DNA from: Datura wrightii
Taxonomy: Eukaryota; Streptophyta; Magnoliopsida; Solanales; Solanaceae
Reading direction: 5' to 3'
DNA length: 64,000 nucleotides
NCBI GenBank assembly: GCA_035772735.1
Contig: JASDFA010000010.1
Span: forward strand, 136,837,001-136,901,000
Shown here piece after piece: positions 10,639-21,279 of the stretch (position 1 is its first letter; each line of letters starts with the position of its first letter). The notes beneath the pieces are model-generated. The model saw nothing but the letters and a program-made list of their open reading frames with translations, had not been told where the DNA came from and made no database searches. A program made the translations under genes and the position numbers.

Positions 10639-12614
10639 TGTCACACCCCGCCTTGGGGGGTATAACTGGCACCTGGTGCCCTACTAGGACCTGAACTGCT
10701 GGACTGCTTAGCCTGGACACATCTGGTGCCTGGCTGGCTCTAACTCACATTTCTGGAAACAAAGGGCTATATAACGGGTGTAAACACAGCCCTCAGCCTA
10801 TTGGCCTATAGCCTCCTGTACCTGTACTAACAGCTGACCAGAAACATATCAATATAGGGAAACCTATGCGGGCCGACAAGGCCACCATGCTGTCTAGTTA
10901 TCTATAACTTAACCATGAAGTACTAGATAGCTACGTGACCTACAAGGTCACCACTACTATTGAACTATGGCCCCACACGACCAACATAAAGGAAACACAA
11001 GTACTAACAGCTATACAATTGCACGGTCTCACATGATCGGCTCATCTGACCACAGGGAAATATATATACAGACTGCAAGCCTCTAGGAATAACAATAGAA
11101 ATGATCGGGACAGGGCCCCGACCTACCCATACTATACAACAAAAGAAAATGAAATACACCTCTAGAATTCAGTCTCCGAATGACAGGAGCTGAATACTCG
11201 ATCGCTGAAAGGAATCACGACGGATCGCCTGCTCGTCTAAGAATACCTGCAGGCAAGTAATACAGCGCCCCACCGGGCATCAGTACCGCTGGTACTGAGT
11301 ATGTAAAGCAATAACTGAAAGAAATATCTGAAAACAACAATATAACTGATGAAACTGAAGTAGGAAGGAATAGATTAACTGTCTGATAATGTAAATCATA
11401 CTTTCTCTTAATTATATTGGAAGAAGTAGGAGTCATACCTGGAGACGTATCGTTCTACTACCGATCTACTCGTATCTAACGTAACATGGCATAACATAAC
11501 ATAACATAACATAGCACACACAAACCTTACCCGGCCCCCATAAGCCGGGAGGTACAACCAGCACAGAATCTATACCCCTACCTCGATCATCCCATCTCCC
11601 GTAATAGCTATAAGCATCTTGCCGGTCTCCTGGGTATGCACTTGGGCTCGCTGAGCCCCTGACTATAACTGCATCTGAGTCCGGAGGACTCCTGAATCAA
11701 CACCCGGGCGTATCCGCTCGACAGGGGTGTGTAAGGGCCGATCAAGGCACAATATGGGGAAAACTGGCATCCCATCATCGTCCCCTGTGGGACGGCATGC
11801 CACTCCGTAAAGCAACGTATCCTCGTCCTCTGGCGGAAGAGTCGATACAGCTATCAACCCTGGGGCATTCATGGATGCTAGGTAGTCCAACCCCAAACAA
11901 TACAACGGTCTCAACTAGTAATACTATCTGCATGTCCCACATACTGAAGCTAATAGTGGTAAAGTATTTGTATATACTATATGCTGAGCTAGTGATAGTA
12001 ATATGTACGTACTTAATACATGCTGAGGCTGGTAATAGTATATACGTATAAATATAGTCTTCTGCCAGACTGTACTGGGTGTAATGCTGAACAAGATATG
12101 GTCTTTCTGCTGAAAACTATGTTGTATGCTGAGTTACTATAGTAACATGATTTACTATCCTAACATGCTTTCTAACTTCATTTTAACTTATCATTCTACT
12201 TCTGAGATGTCTTACAGATATTACATTGCTTTACTGGGTTTCAACTGAATACAATGATATCCTAACATTCCGTGTCACATCACATACTGAGCATGCTGTG
12301 CAGTTCCTAACACTTATATTAGAATCTATATCGTGCTAACAAGTTTCGCGCTAAATACAACATGATGCTTTTAATATCGTACCAACATTCGTAATAAACA
12401 TAACACATGACTTCTGAACATTCTACTGGCCTTTAAATTACTGTACTGTCCCGAGATTACTAACTTGCCGAGGAAACTAGCTTTACATACCTTATCCCCG
12501 AACTATCCATCTGTCGGACGAGGCTCGGCCGGTACTTCAACTATTTTCTCCCAACTGCATTCGTAAATATGTCAATTAATACTAAATACAGCTTTATTTT
12601 AAAAAGCAACGTCA

Positions 12615-12656
12615 CTTTCGATATAGTTTATAGCCTAAACTTAGGCTTATCGAAAG
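12615..12656 (-). other. Conserved LTR hairpin
   Basis: A two-part stem: outer arms CTTTCGATA (12615-12623) and TATCGAAAG (12648-12656), inner arms AGCCTAA (12632-12638) and TTAGGCT (12641-12647) with a 2 bp loop. It lies downstream of the predicted start of transcription. Copies are found in the other B-family LTRs near 20433-20474, 24510-24540, 37141-37181 and 43834-43875. An RNA structural role is inferred. Confidence 0.55.
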
Positions 12657-12987
12657 ACGGTCGAAAACTCGTTATTTTTCAGAGGTCCAGAAGGGAGAAA
12701 TATTCACTTCACAGCTAGGAACACATAGACACTAGTTTAGTGCAATTCCACTTACCTTAGCTCGGTAGCTCGACGATTCGTCGGCCGTATTTCACGAAAC
12801 TAAATCCGTAGGAATGCTCTCTACTGCTAAATACCTCGGTATTTGAGGTTAATTTGAGTTTGGACAACGTTTAGCAGCGTTATCGGACGAAAATTATATT
12901 ACCTCTTCATTCCTTTTTCCTTCTCTGCTGTTTCCTCTCTGTTTTCTAAAATTTTATGATTTAATTCCAAAATAAACCAAAGTGGGG

Positions 12988-12996
12988 CTTTATATA
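12988..12996 (-). promoter_or_regulatory. TATA box in B 3' LTR
   Basis: TATATAAAG on the minus strand, 21 bp downstream of the GC-rich inverted repeat in the direction of transcription. The same spacing is found in all B-family LTRs here. Confidence 0.7.
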
Positions 12997-13017
12997 CTTG
13001 GTCCTGGACAAGGCCAA

Positions 13018-13072
13018 CGTGTCACGGAGCCAACACGGAGGCTCCACCTCCGTGACACGCTGCCATCGCGGA
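13018..13072 (-). promoter_or_regulatory. U3 inverted-repeat cassette (B 3' LTR)
   Basis: Perfect 12 bp arms CGTGTCACGGAG (13018-13029) and CTCCGTGACACG (13048-13059), followed by CACGCTGCCATCGCGGA (13056-13072). Both the arms and the 17-mer recur in the unrelated LTR of element G. It lies immediately upstream of the TATA box. Likely a promoter element or protein-binding palindrome; the function is inferred. Confidence 0.65.
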
Positions 13073-13223
13073 GGGGCTCTGCCTCGGCTCCTTCCCCGAT
13101 GGTTCGACAGGTTTCTCGTCCGATCTTTTCCCGGGCCTTTCTCTAGCACGTATGGCCTTCAAATATGCTTAACCAACATGCGAATAGGTCATCTAGGTGC
13201 CGGGAATTCTACGGGGTATAACA

Positions 13224-13236
13224 TTCTCCCCCCCTT
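13224..13236 (-). other. Polypurine tract of B
   Basis: Reads AAGGGGGGGAGAA on the minus strand, directly abutting the 3' LTR start TGTTATACCCC. This is the plus-strand priming site. An identical tract precedes the 3' LTR of element D at 43254-43266. Confidence 0.9.
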
Positions 13237-13491
13237 AAGAACATTCGTCCTCGATTGTACACTGCTATCTGGAGGACTACTTAACTTACTTTTTAGAAAA
13301 AAAAAATTTCGACAGAGTTTCCCCTGTAATATGGACTATAGCAAAAACCTGAAATGCAGAAAAGTCCAATACAGGTACTGCACGCAATATTTTAAGATCC
13401 ACTGAATAACTAGGTATCAATCCTTCTCATTCACACACATACAACTATAAGGTACTGTATAAGTAATAATACGGACATACCTGTCGCCTGA
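13237..13491 (-). other. 3' untranslated region of B
   Basis: 255 bp between the pol stop and the purine tract. No coding signal; a homologous segment lies in D at 43003-43253. Confidence 0.7.
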
Positions 13492-14772
13492 CTAGGCCTG
13501 AAATAGGTGAGGGTATCTGGATTTCATATCTTCTTCAGCTTCCCACGTCATTTCCTCACAGTTTCTATTATGCCACAATACTTTGACAGACGCAACATAT
13601 TTAGTCCTCAACCTGCGAATCTGTCTGGCTAAAATAGCTACTGGAACCTTTTCATATGCTAACTCTTCTGTGACCTGGACGTCCTGAACTGGAACTACTG
13701 TAGAAGGGTCCCCTACAAACTTTCTCAACATAGATACATGGAATACTGGGTAAACAGATGCTAACTCTGGAGGCAAGTTCAATTCGTATGCAACTCGGCC
13801 TATTCTTCGCCGAATCTGATATGGCCCAATGAATCTCGGGCTAAGCTTGCCTTTCTTGCCGAATATCATCACCCCTTTCATCGGAGACACCTTCAGATAT
13901 ACCCAGTCATTTACTGCAAATTCTAGATTTCTGCGTCGCATATCTGCACAAGACTTCTGGCGGCTCTGAGCAGTCAGTAAACATTCTCGGATAAGCTTTA
14001 TCTTTTCCTCTGACTGCCGAACAATGTCTGGGCCAACCAATGCTGATTCCCCCACTTCAAACCAGCCCACCGACGATCTACATTTCCGCCCATATAATGC
14101 TTCAAAGGGTGCCATCTGGATAGCTGAATGATAACTGTTATTATAAGCAAATTCAATCAACGAAAGATGCTCATCCCAGCTACCCCAAAAATCTAGCACA
14201 CACACTCGTAGCATATCTTCGAGCGTTTGTATAGTCCGCTCAGCTTGCCCATCTGTTTGGGGGTGGAATGCTGTGCTCAAATTGATCTGCGTTCCCAAAC
14301 CCTTCTGGAACGACTGCCAGAATCTAGCTGTAAACTGTGCTCCCCTATCTGAAATAATGGATACCGGCACTCCATGCAATCTAACTATTTCTCTGGTATA
14401 TAATTCGGCATAATCCTCAGCCGAGAAGGTAGCCCTCACTGGCAGGAAATGAGCTGATTTTGTCAGCCTGTCAACTATTACCCAAATGGAATCATTTCTG
14501 CGTCTGGTACGGGGTAACCCTATTATAAAGTCCATGTTTATTGTTTCCCATTTCCACGTAGGCACCGTTATATCTTGCGTCAAACCGCCTGGCTTCTGAT
14601 GCTCCGCTTTCACCTGCTGACAGTTAGAACATCTAGATACAAATTCAGCTATCTCAGCTTTCATACCTGGCCACCAGTAGATGTCTCTGATGTCATGGTA
14701 CATTTTCGTCGCTCCTGGATGGAGGGAATAGCGAGCATAATGTACCTCATGCATGATCGCCCACGAAGCCAT
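13492..14772 (-). pseudogene. Integrase with chromodomain-like tail (B)
   Basis: The longest intact piece of the B polyprotein, 426 codons. Order: an HHCC zinc-binding N-terminus (H/H in HPGATKMYH, C/C in CSNCQQVK); the DDE core with Asp in NMDFIIGLP, Asp in ISDRGAQF and Glu in GQAERTIQTLEDML; a C-terminal domain with NDWVYLKVSPMKGVM and GKKGKLSPRFIGPYQ; and a chromodomain-like tail (RRLRTKYVASVKVLWHNR, EEMTWEAEEDM) ending PHLFQA. The enzyme joins element cDNA to host DNA, and chromodomain tails steer insertion to heterochromatin in this group. The first Met shown is not the true start: the frame is entered from RNase H through a one-base shift near 14760. All catalytic residues are kept. Confidence 0.92.
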
Positions 14773-14894
14773 GAAACATTCGGGACACAGAGGCGGCCCT
14801 TACAGCGTAACACATCACTCTCCGTCATTTGGAAATCTGACTCCTTACCTTTCTGAATTCTATCTCTGAGCTGGACTAAATCAGGGTCCTCGTA

Positions 14895-15497
14895 CTATCG
14901 TTCTTTTACCTCTGTAACTAATGATGACACAGCAAAATTCTGAATTACTGCTCTATTATTTTCTATTTCCATTACTCGAACGGCTAAACCAGCTAACTGA
15001 TGAATTTCTTTGGCTATCTCCCGCTTCTCAGGTCGCAAATACGCCAAACTCCCCATTGACTTACGGCTCAGGGCATCTGCCACTACATTAGCTTTTCCGG
15101 GGTGGTATAGAATATTCACATCATAATCTTTCAACAGCTCCAACCAGCGGCGTTGCCGTAGATTCAACTCCCTCTGAGTGAAGATGTACTGTAGGCTCTT
15201 ATGATCTGTGTAAATATCAACATGAACGCCGTACAGGTAATGCCTCCACATCTTTAAGGCGTGGATTACTACAGCCAATTCCAGGTCGTGGGTAGGGTAA
15301 TTCTTTTCGTGTTTCCTCAGCTGTCTGGAAGCATATGCAATCACTTTACCATGCTGCATCAACACACAACCTAACCTGACACCTGACGCGTCACAATAGA
15401 CCGAATAACCTTCTGTGCCTTCCGACAAGCTAATACTGGGGCGGAGGTTAATCTGTCTTTCAGTTCCTGGAAGCTCTGCTCGCATGCCTCTGTCCAT
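14895..15497 (-). pseudogene. RNase H segment of B
   Basis: RNase H domain: [18 protein letters not shown] supplies the first catalytic Asp, [16 protein letters not shown] the Glu, and IYTDHKSL the next Asp, followed by [20 protein letters not shown]. It removes the RNA strand during reverse transcription. The real domain is entered at about 15425, where one missing base separates it from the reverse transcriptase frame, so the first residues from 15497 are out of frame. It ends in a premature TAG at 14895; the same frame then continues into the linker as far as about 14770. Catalytic residues are intact, but translation could not reach it without frameshifting. Confidence 0.88.
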
Positions 15498-15928
15498 TGA
15501 AACTTTGCTGCTTTCTGTGTCAATTTGGTTAGAGGTGCCGCAATGGTCGAGAACCCTTCAACGAACCTCCTGTAATATCCTGCCAACCCCAGAAAGCTAC
15601 GAACTTCAGTCGGAGTGGTAGGCCTAGGCCATGACTTAACTGCTTCTATTTTCTGCTTGTCTACCTGTATACCAGCATCCGACATGATATGCCCTAAAAA
15701 GGCCACTGAGTTAAGCCAGAATTCACACTTAGAAAATTTAGCATACAACTGGTGGTCCCTGAGGATCTGGAGCACTGTCCGTAAATGAGTCCGGTGATCT
15801 GCTTCAGAGCGAGAATACACCAGAATGACATCAATGAATACTATCACGGACAAGTCCAGGAAAGGTTTGAAAATACTATTCATCAGGTCCATGAAGACTG
15901 CCGGGGCATTCGTCAACCCGAAGGACAT
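15371..15928 (-). pseudogene. Reverse transcriptase C-terminal part (B)
   Basis: Palm and thumb of the reverse transcriptase. [17 protein letters not shown] leads to the catalytic box, which reads [11 protein letters not shown] where the family has two adjacent Asp; the second is Val here, so the enzyme would be inactive. [17 protein letters not shown] and [19 protein letters not shown] follow. The frame is the same as in the segment ending at 16001, separated only by a TAG plus about 24 codons that are open. The last residues after APVLA are out of frame because of the one-base loss near 15428. Confidence 0.9.
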
Positions 15929-16000
15929 AGCTAGAAATTCAGAATGTCCGTATCGGGTCCTGAACGCTGTCTTAGGAATATCTCTCTCACGTACTCGAAC

Positions 16001-16648
16001 CTAGTGATATCCGGACCGCAAGTCAATCTTAGAAAAGTACCTAGCTCCCTGCAACTGATCAAACAAGTCATCAATTCTGGGAAGCGGGTACTTGTTCTTT
16101 ACTGTAACTTTGTTTAATTGCCGATAATCTATGCACATTCGGAGTGAGCCATCTTTCTTCCTCACAAATAAAACTGGTGCACCCCACGGTGAAGTACTCG
16201 GCCTAATAAAACCTTTATCCAATAAATCTTTCAACTGCTCCTTTAATTCTCTAAGTTCTGCAGGAGCCATACGATAGGGAGGAATTGATATCGGCTGAGT
16301 GCCTGGTAACAAGTCAATAACAAAATCTATCTCCCTTTCTGGGGGAATACCAGGTAACTCATCAGGAAACACATCAGGGAATTCATTCACTACCGGAACA
16401 GACTGGAGTGTCGGAGATTCTGCTTGGACATCCTGGACTCTGACCAGATGGTAAATACATCCCTTAGATATCAACTTTCTCGCCTGAAGGTAGGAAATAA
16501 ACCTACCTTTTGGCGTAGCGGTGCTGCCCTTCCACTCTCGCACTGCTTCTCCTGGGAAGTGGAATCGGACCGTCATGGTCCAACATTCAACGTTGGCAAA
16601 GCACGGTACTAACCAATCCATACCCATTATGGCATCGAAGTCTATCAT
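16001..16648 (-). pseudogene. Protease C-terminus and RT N-terminus (B)
   Basis: Starts inside the protease ([15 protein letters not shown], the conserved GMDWL region). It crosses the linker ([20 protein letters not shown]) and enters the reverse transcriptase fingers: [77 protein letters not shown]. It ends in TAG at 16001 right after SGYH, where family members have Gln, so CAG to TAG is the likely change. The upstream TGA at 16715 lies in the same frame. Apart from these stops the segment is well conserved. Confidence 0.9.
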
Positions 16649-16714
16649 TTCTAACTCGACCAGATCTACTGTGGTCTGACGGTTAGCAACCTCTACTGTA
16701 CACCCGCGGTAGAT

Positions 16715-17338
16715 TCAGCTAGCTGTGATAGAGTCACCGACGGGCGTGGATACTAAAAAGGGCTGCTGCAATAATTCTGGTGCAATGCTAAACTTTCGTG
16801 CCACAAATGGAGTAATGTAGGACAAAGTAGACCTTGGATCAATCAATACATAAGCAGGGTGTGAGCAGATAGTTAGCATACCTGTCACAACATCGGGCGA
16901 CGCTTCTGAATCTTGCCTCCCTGGTAAGGCATATGTGCGGCTTGGACCCGCACCTGTACTGGAGGCCTCTGATCTGCCCCGACCCCTGCCTGCTGAAACT
17001 GAGGGCCTGCACCCTTCCGAGGATGCTGTGGCTCGTGACCCTGCAGATGCCCTATCCTGTCTATCCCAGTCCTCTCGACCTCTGGCTGGGCAATCTTTCA
17101 TCAAATGGCCTTCTTGGCCACAAATATAACATGCGGTGGAACCATACCTGCATGCTCCAGGATGGCGTCGACTGCATATAGGGCAAAGTGGTAGGGTATA
17201 CCTACTCTGCTCCGCCCTCCTCTGTAATGGTGAATCTGCCATCTGCGAGCCTCTACTAGTCTCTGACTGCCCCCTGCGACTGAATCTACCCCCCTGCGGT
17301 TGTGACAGAGGCGGGGGCCTGGGCGGCCTGTCTAACAA
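16715..17338 (-). pseudogene. Gag zinc knuckle and protease N-terminus (B)
   Basis: Same frame as the capsid segment, reached after the TAG at 17405. It begins in a Pro/Arg-rich stretch, then CPICSRRHPGAC and the CCHC knuckle CYICGQEGHLMKDC (about 17093-17134), which binds genomic RNA. After a Gly/Ser/Arg-rich linker comes the protease active site, VLIDPRSTLSYITP near 16850. Retropepsins need Asp-x-Gly; Arg replaces the Gly, so activity is probably lost. The segment ends in TGA at 16715, at a place where an Arg codon (CGA to TGA) is likely. Confidence 0.88.
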
Positions 17339-17404
17339 TCGTGGCCTGGGTCCTCCCCGGGCCTCCCTCTGTAACTCAAATGGCCTGTCCCGGTGACGCT
17401 GTTC

Positions 17405-18241
17405 CTAATTGACCCTTCTGATCTCCCGATGTCGCTGTCTGATGCCCTCAATATTCTGGGCAAATGCCTGAACTCGAGCAATGTCCATGTCCTCTCGCAG
17501 TGTAGCCGTAATACAAGTCTCAACATATTCTGGATTCAACCCCATGATAAAGCAGTGTACTCTGGATACCATGGTATGAACAAAGGCCGGTGCATACCGA
17601 ACACTCATGGCCCCCTTCTCCAGATGCAGGAACTGGTCTACCCGAGCCTGTCGAATCTCCCACGGCAAATAGTGATCCAGAAAAGCTCCTGAAAAGCTGG
17701 ACCAAGTGGGAGGGGAAACATCTCTCCCTCGGGACCTTTCCCAGCTTTCATACCATAACACAGCGATGTCCTGAAACCGAAATGCTGCCAACTCAACTGA
17801 TTCTGTAGGCGTGGCATGCATAACCCTGAAGATTCTCTGTATTTGATCCAAAAAATCCTGAGGGTCCTCTGTCCGGTCCGTACCTGTAAACTGTGGGGGA
17901 TTCAGAGCTAAGAACTCTCGGACCCTCGAACTACCGGGCCCTCCTGATGACTCCGCAACTGTAGACGGCATTGGCTGACACTGAGCAGCCATCATCTGTG
18001 CTAACATAACTATAGCACTCCTAACCTCCTGGTCAGAAGGTGTCGGTATAGGGACTGCTGAAGGTAGTGTCGCCCCAAGCGGCTCCTGATGTGGTGGAGA
18101 CTGCTGAGAAGACTGGGACGATGCTTCTGTAGTGCCCTCTGATCGGGCTATTTCTAAACGAGGGTGAGGCATCCTGCTGGTGCCTTCCCCTGCTGCAATA
18201 TCTATGCTCCGGCCTGTGATAGGATGCTGCTGGTCTGACAT
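17405..18241 (-). pseudogene. Gag capsid segment (B)
   Basis: N-terminal 278 codons of gag from the ATG at 18241 (MSDQQHPITGRS). The start is supported by its position about 190 bp inside the primer-binding site and by similarity to the D remnant at 39499. After a low-complexity Ser/Gln/Pro region, the capsid core shows FLALNPPQFTGTDRTEDPQ, FLDQIQRIFRVM, AVLWYESWERSRG and FLDHYLPWEIRQARVDQFLHLEKG. It ends in a single TAG at 17405, after which the same frame stays open into the zinc knuckle. It forms the particle shell in the cytoplasm in intact relatives. Confidence 0.9.
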
Positions 18242-18436
18242 TATCTATAACCAAAGGATATAGTAAGCTTTTAGGGACTCAACCCTATATTGTACCGCTC
18301 TACAGCACGACTGAATAAGAATAAAAGACAACCATCCTATCATGCCTTGCAGCCTCCTACCCATAGTATGTGGTGCACAACACATCCATGGACAGGACTC
18401 TACTTAGCACGGCTTGCAAACTCCCTGGGATACGAC
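18242..18436 (-). other. Leader between PBS and gag (B)
   Basis: 195 bp untranslated leader. The sequence before the ATG on the minus strand ends in TTATAG, a possible 3' splice site for the donor-like site in the LTR. No other signal was recognised. Confidence 0.5.
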
Positions 18437-18450
18437 CTGCTCTGATACCA
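18437..18450 (-). other. Primer-binding site of B (tRNA-iMet)
   Basis: TGGTATCAGAGCAG on the minus strand, complementary to initiator tRNA-Met. It starts four bases from the 5' LTR edge at 18455. Confidence 0.93.
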
Positions 18451-20568
18451 AGTTTGTCACACCCCGCTTTGGGGGGTATGACTGGCACCTGGTGCCCTAC
18501 TAGGACCTGAACTGCTGGACTGCTAAGCCTGGGCACATCTGGTGCCTGGCTGGCTCTAGCTCACATTTCTGGAAACAAAGGGCTATATAACGGCTGTAAA
18601 CACAGCCCCCGGCACATTGGCCTATAGCCTTCTGTACCTGTACTAACAGCTAACCAGAAACATATCAATATAGGGAAACCTATGCGGGCCGACAAGGCCA
18701 CCATGTTGTCTAGTTATCTATAACTTAACCATGAAGTACTGGATAGCTACATGACCGGCAAGGTCACCACTACTGTCGAACTATGGCCCCACACGGCCAA
18801 CATAAAGGAAACACAAGTAAAAACAGCTATACAACTGCACGGTCTCACACGACCGGCTCATCTGACCACAGGGAAATATATATACAGACTGCAAGCCTCT
18901 AGGAATAACAATAGAAATGATCGGGACAGGGCCCCGACCTAACCGTACTATACAACAAAAGAAAATGAAATACACCTCTGGAATTCAGTCTCCGGATGAC
19001 AGGAGCTGAATACTCGATCGCTGACAGGAATCACGACGGATCACCTGCTCGTCTAAGAATACATGCAGGCAAGTAATGCAGCGCCCCACCGGGCGTCAGT
19101 ACCGCTGGTACTGAGTATGTAAAGTAATAACTGAAAGAAATATCTGAAAACAACAATATAACTGATGAAACTGAAGTAGGAAGGAATAGATTAACTGTCT
19201 GATAATGTAAATCATACTTTCTCTTAATTATACTGGAAGAAGTAGGAGTCATACCTGGAGACGTATCGTTCTACTGCCGATCTACTCGTATCTAACGTAA
19301 CATGGCATAACATAACATAACATAACATAGCACACACAAACCTTACCCGGCCCCCATAAGCCGGGAGGTACAACCAGCACAGAATCAATACCCCTACCCC
19401 GGTCATCCCATCTCCCATAATAGCTATAAGCATCCTACCCGGTCTCCTGGGTATGCACTTGGGCTCGCTGAGCCCCTGACTATAACTGCATCTGAGTCCG
19501 GAGGACTCCTGAATCAACACTCGGGCGTATCCGCTCGACATGGGTGTGTAAGGGCCGGTCAAGGCACAATATGGGGAAAACTGGCATCCCATCTTCGTCC
19601 CCTGTGGGACGGCATGCCACTCTGTAGAGCGACGTATCCTCGTCCTCTGGCGGACGAGTCGATACAGCTATCAACCCTGGGGCGGTCATGGATGCTAGGT
19701 AGTCCAACCCCAAACAATACAACGGTCTCAACTAGTAATACTATCTGCATGTCCCACATACTGAAGCTAATAGTGGTAAAGTATTTGTATATACTATATG
19801 CTGAGCTAGTGATAGTAATATGTACGTACTTAATACATGCTGAGGCTGGTAACAGTATATACGTATAAATATAGTCTTCTGCCAGACTATACTGGGTCTA
19901 ATGCTGAACAAGATATGGTCTTTCTGCTGAAAACTATGTTGTATGCTGAGTTTCTATAGTAACATGATTTACTATCCCTAACATGCTTTCTAACTTCATT
20001 TTAACTTATCATTCTACTTCTGAGATGTCTTACAGGTATTACATTGCTTTACTGGGTTTCAACTGAATACAATGATATCCTAACATTCCGTGTCACATCA
20101 CATACTGAGCATGCTGTGCAGTTCCTAACACTTATATTAGAATCTATATCGTGCTAACAAGTTTCGCGCTGAATACAACATGATGCTTCTAATATCGTAC
20201 CAACATTCGTAATAAACATAACACATGACTTCTGAACATTCTACTGGCCTTTAAATTACTGTACTGTCCCGAGATTACTAACTTGCCGAGGAAACTAGCT
20301 TTACATACCTTATCCCCGAACTATCCGTCTGTCGGACGAGGCTCGGCCGGTACTTCAACTATTTTCTCCCAACTGCATTCGTAAATATGTCAATTAATAC
20401 TAAATGCAGCTTTATTTTAAAAAGCAATGTCACTTTCGATATAGTTTATAGCCTAAACTTAGGATTATCGAAAGACGGTCGAAAACTCGCTATTTTTCAG
20501 AGGTCCAGAAGGGAGAAATATTCACTTCACAGCTAGGAACACATAGACCCTAGTTTAGAGCAATTCCA

Positions 20569-20577
20569 CTTACCTTA
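20569..20577 (-). promoter_or_regulatory. Splice-donor-like site in LTR leader
   Basis: AAG|GTAAGT on the minus strand, about 235 bp downstream of the TATA box. It matches the plant 5' splice consensus and is unchanged in the other B-family LTRs (12751-12759, 24632-24640, 37039-37047, 43732-43740). It may start an intron that removes most of the very long leader; no transcript evidence is available here. Confidence 0.45.
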
Positions 20578-20806
20578 GCTCGGTAGCTCGACGATTCGTC
20601 GGTCGTATTTCACGAAACTAAATCCGTAGGAATGCTCTCTGCTGCTAAATACCTCGGTATCTGAGGTTAATTTGAGTTTGGACAACGTTTAGCAGCGTAA
20701 TCGGACGAAAATTATATTACCTCTTCGTTCCTTTTTCCTTCTCTGCTGTTTCCTCTCTGTTTTCTGAAATTTTTATGATTTAATTCCAAAATAAACCAAA
20801 GTGGGG

Positions 20807-20815
20807 CTTTATATA
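20807..20815 (-). promoter_or_regulatory. TATA box in B 5' LTR
   Basis: TATATAAAG on the minus strand, 21 bp downstream of the U3 inverted repeat. Expected to position transcription start for the whole element. Confidence 0.7.
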
Positions 20816-20836
20816 CTTGGGACTGGACAAGGCCAA

Positions 20837-20878
20837 CGTGTCACGGAGCCAACGCGGAGGTTTCACCTCCGTGACACG
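20837..20878 (-). promoter_or_regulatory. U3 inverted-repeat cassette (B 5' LTR)
   Basis: Arms CGTGTCACGGAG (20837-20848) and CTCCGTGACACG (20867-20878), both perfect, as in the 3' LTR. The loop differs slightly between the two LTRs while the arms do not, which hints that the arms matter. Confidence 0.65.
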
Positions 20879-21047
20879 CTGCCATCGCGGAGGGGCTCTG
20901 CCTCAGCTCCTTCCACGATGGTTCAACAGGTTTCTCGTCCGATCTTTTCCCGGGCCTTTCTCTAGCACGTATGGCCTTCAAATATGCTTAACCAACGTGC
21001 GAATAGGTCATCTAGGTGCCGGGAATCCTATGGGGTATAACACCTAG

Positions 21048-21114
21048 AGCAGAAAATTCTATTTTTCTCTGTTTCAATTCCTAGGTCTGATCTTAGGGAT
21101 TTCAGGGTATAACA
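21048..21114 (-). repeat. A2 5' LTR, part 2
   Basis: The 67 bp start of the A2 LTR, separated from the rest by element B. It reads TGTTATACCCTG from 21114 on the minus strand and matches the 5560-5619 edge of the first A LTR. Confidence 0.8.
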
Positions 21115-21279
21115 ACATGGAGGATATGTACCTCTGCTCCTCCAAGATCTGCAACCCCATATTCACCTATACCTCACTAGGAATGCAAGATACCACTAGT
21201 GTACGAGCATAAGTCATGTCGGTGACATTGGTGGACGGACGGATTCTGCGGGACACCAAATTTATCCACCTCTTGGACT

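Larger units (their letters stand above)
10639..13223 (-). repeat. B 3' LTR (2585 bp)
   Basis: Starts TGTTATACCCC at 13223 and ends GTGTGACA at 10639 on the minus strand. It differs from its partner at 18455-21042 by about five changes in the first 110 bp at the 10639 edge and by fewer elsewhere in the parts I compared. It contains the U3 inverted repeat (13018-13059), a TATA box, a splice-donor-like site and a conserved hairpin. No coding content. Confidence 0.93.
10639..21042 (-). mobile_element. Complete Tekay/Del-like element B
   Basis: A full-length 10.4 kb Ty3/gypsy element on the minus strand. Both ends are defined: LTRs at 10639-13223 and 18455-21042, target duplication CCTAG at 10634-10638 and 21043-21047, primer-binding site at 18437, purine tract at 13224. 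Domain order is gag, protease, reverse transcriptase, RNase H, integrase, chromodomain-like tail, which assigns it to the chromoviruses; the long LTR and the tail point to Tekay/Del. It sits inside an A-family LTR. The polyprotein is one frame broken by four stops and two frameshifts, so the copy is dead, although LTR similarity suggests a fairly recent insertion. Confidence 0.93.
18455..21042 (-). repeat. B 5' LTR (2588 bp)
   Basis: Partner of 10639-13223, running TGTTATACCCC (21042) to GTGACA (18455) on the minus strand. As 5' LTR it would drive transcription of the element: U3 inverted repeat at 20837-20878, TATA box at 20807-20815, then a long transcribed leader with a splice-donor-like site. 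The hairpin arm at 20461-20467 carries one change relative to the other copies. Confidence 0.93.

Noticed and set aside
11480..11520. AACATAACATAACATAACAT as a satellite or telomere-like repeat
   Set aside because: Only a few units, found at the same place in each B-family LTR; part of the LTR.
12998..13405. Plus-strand open frame of 135 codons over the B LTR edge
   Set aside because: It spans U3, the LTR boundary and the purine tract, and repeats in each B-family LTR. It is an accident of GC-rich palindromes.
14575..14856. Plus-strand open frame of 93 codons across the B integrase
   Set aside because: Antisense shadow of the integrase; no own motif.
16933..17808. Several plus-strand open frames opposite B gag
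   Set aside because: They mirror the zinc-knuckle and capsid coding sequence. Gag motifs are on the minus strand.
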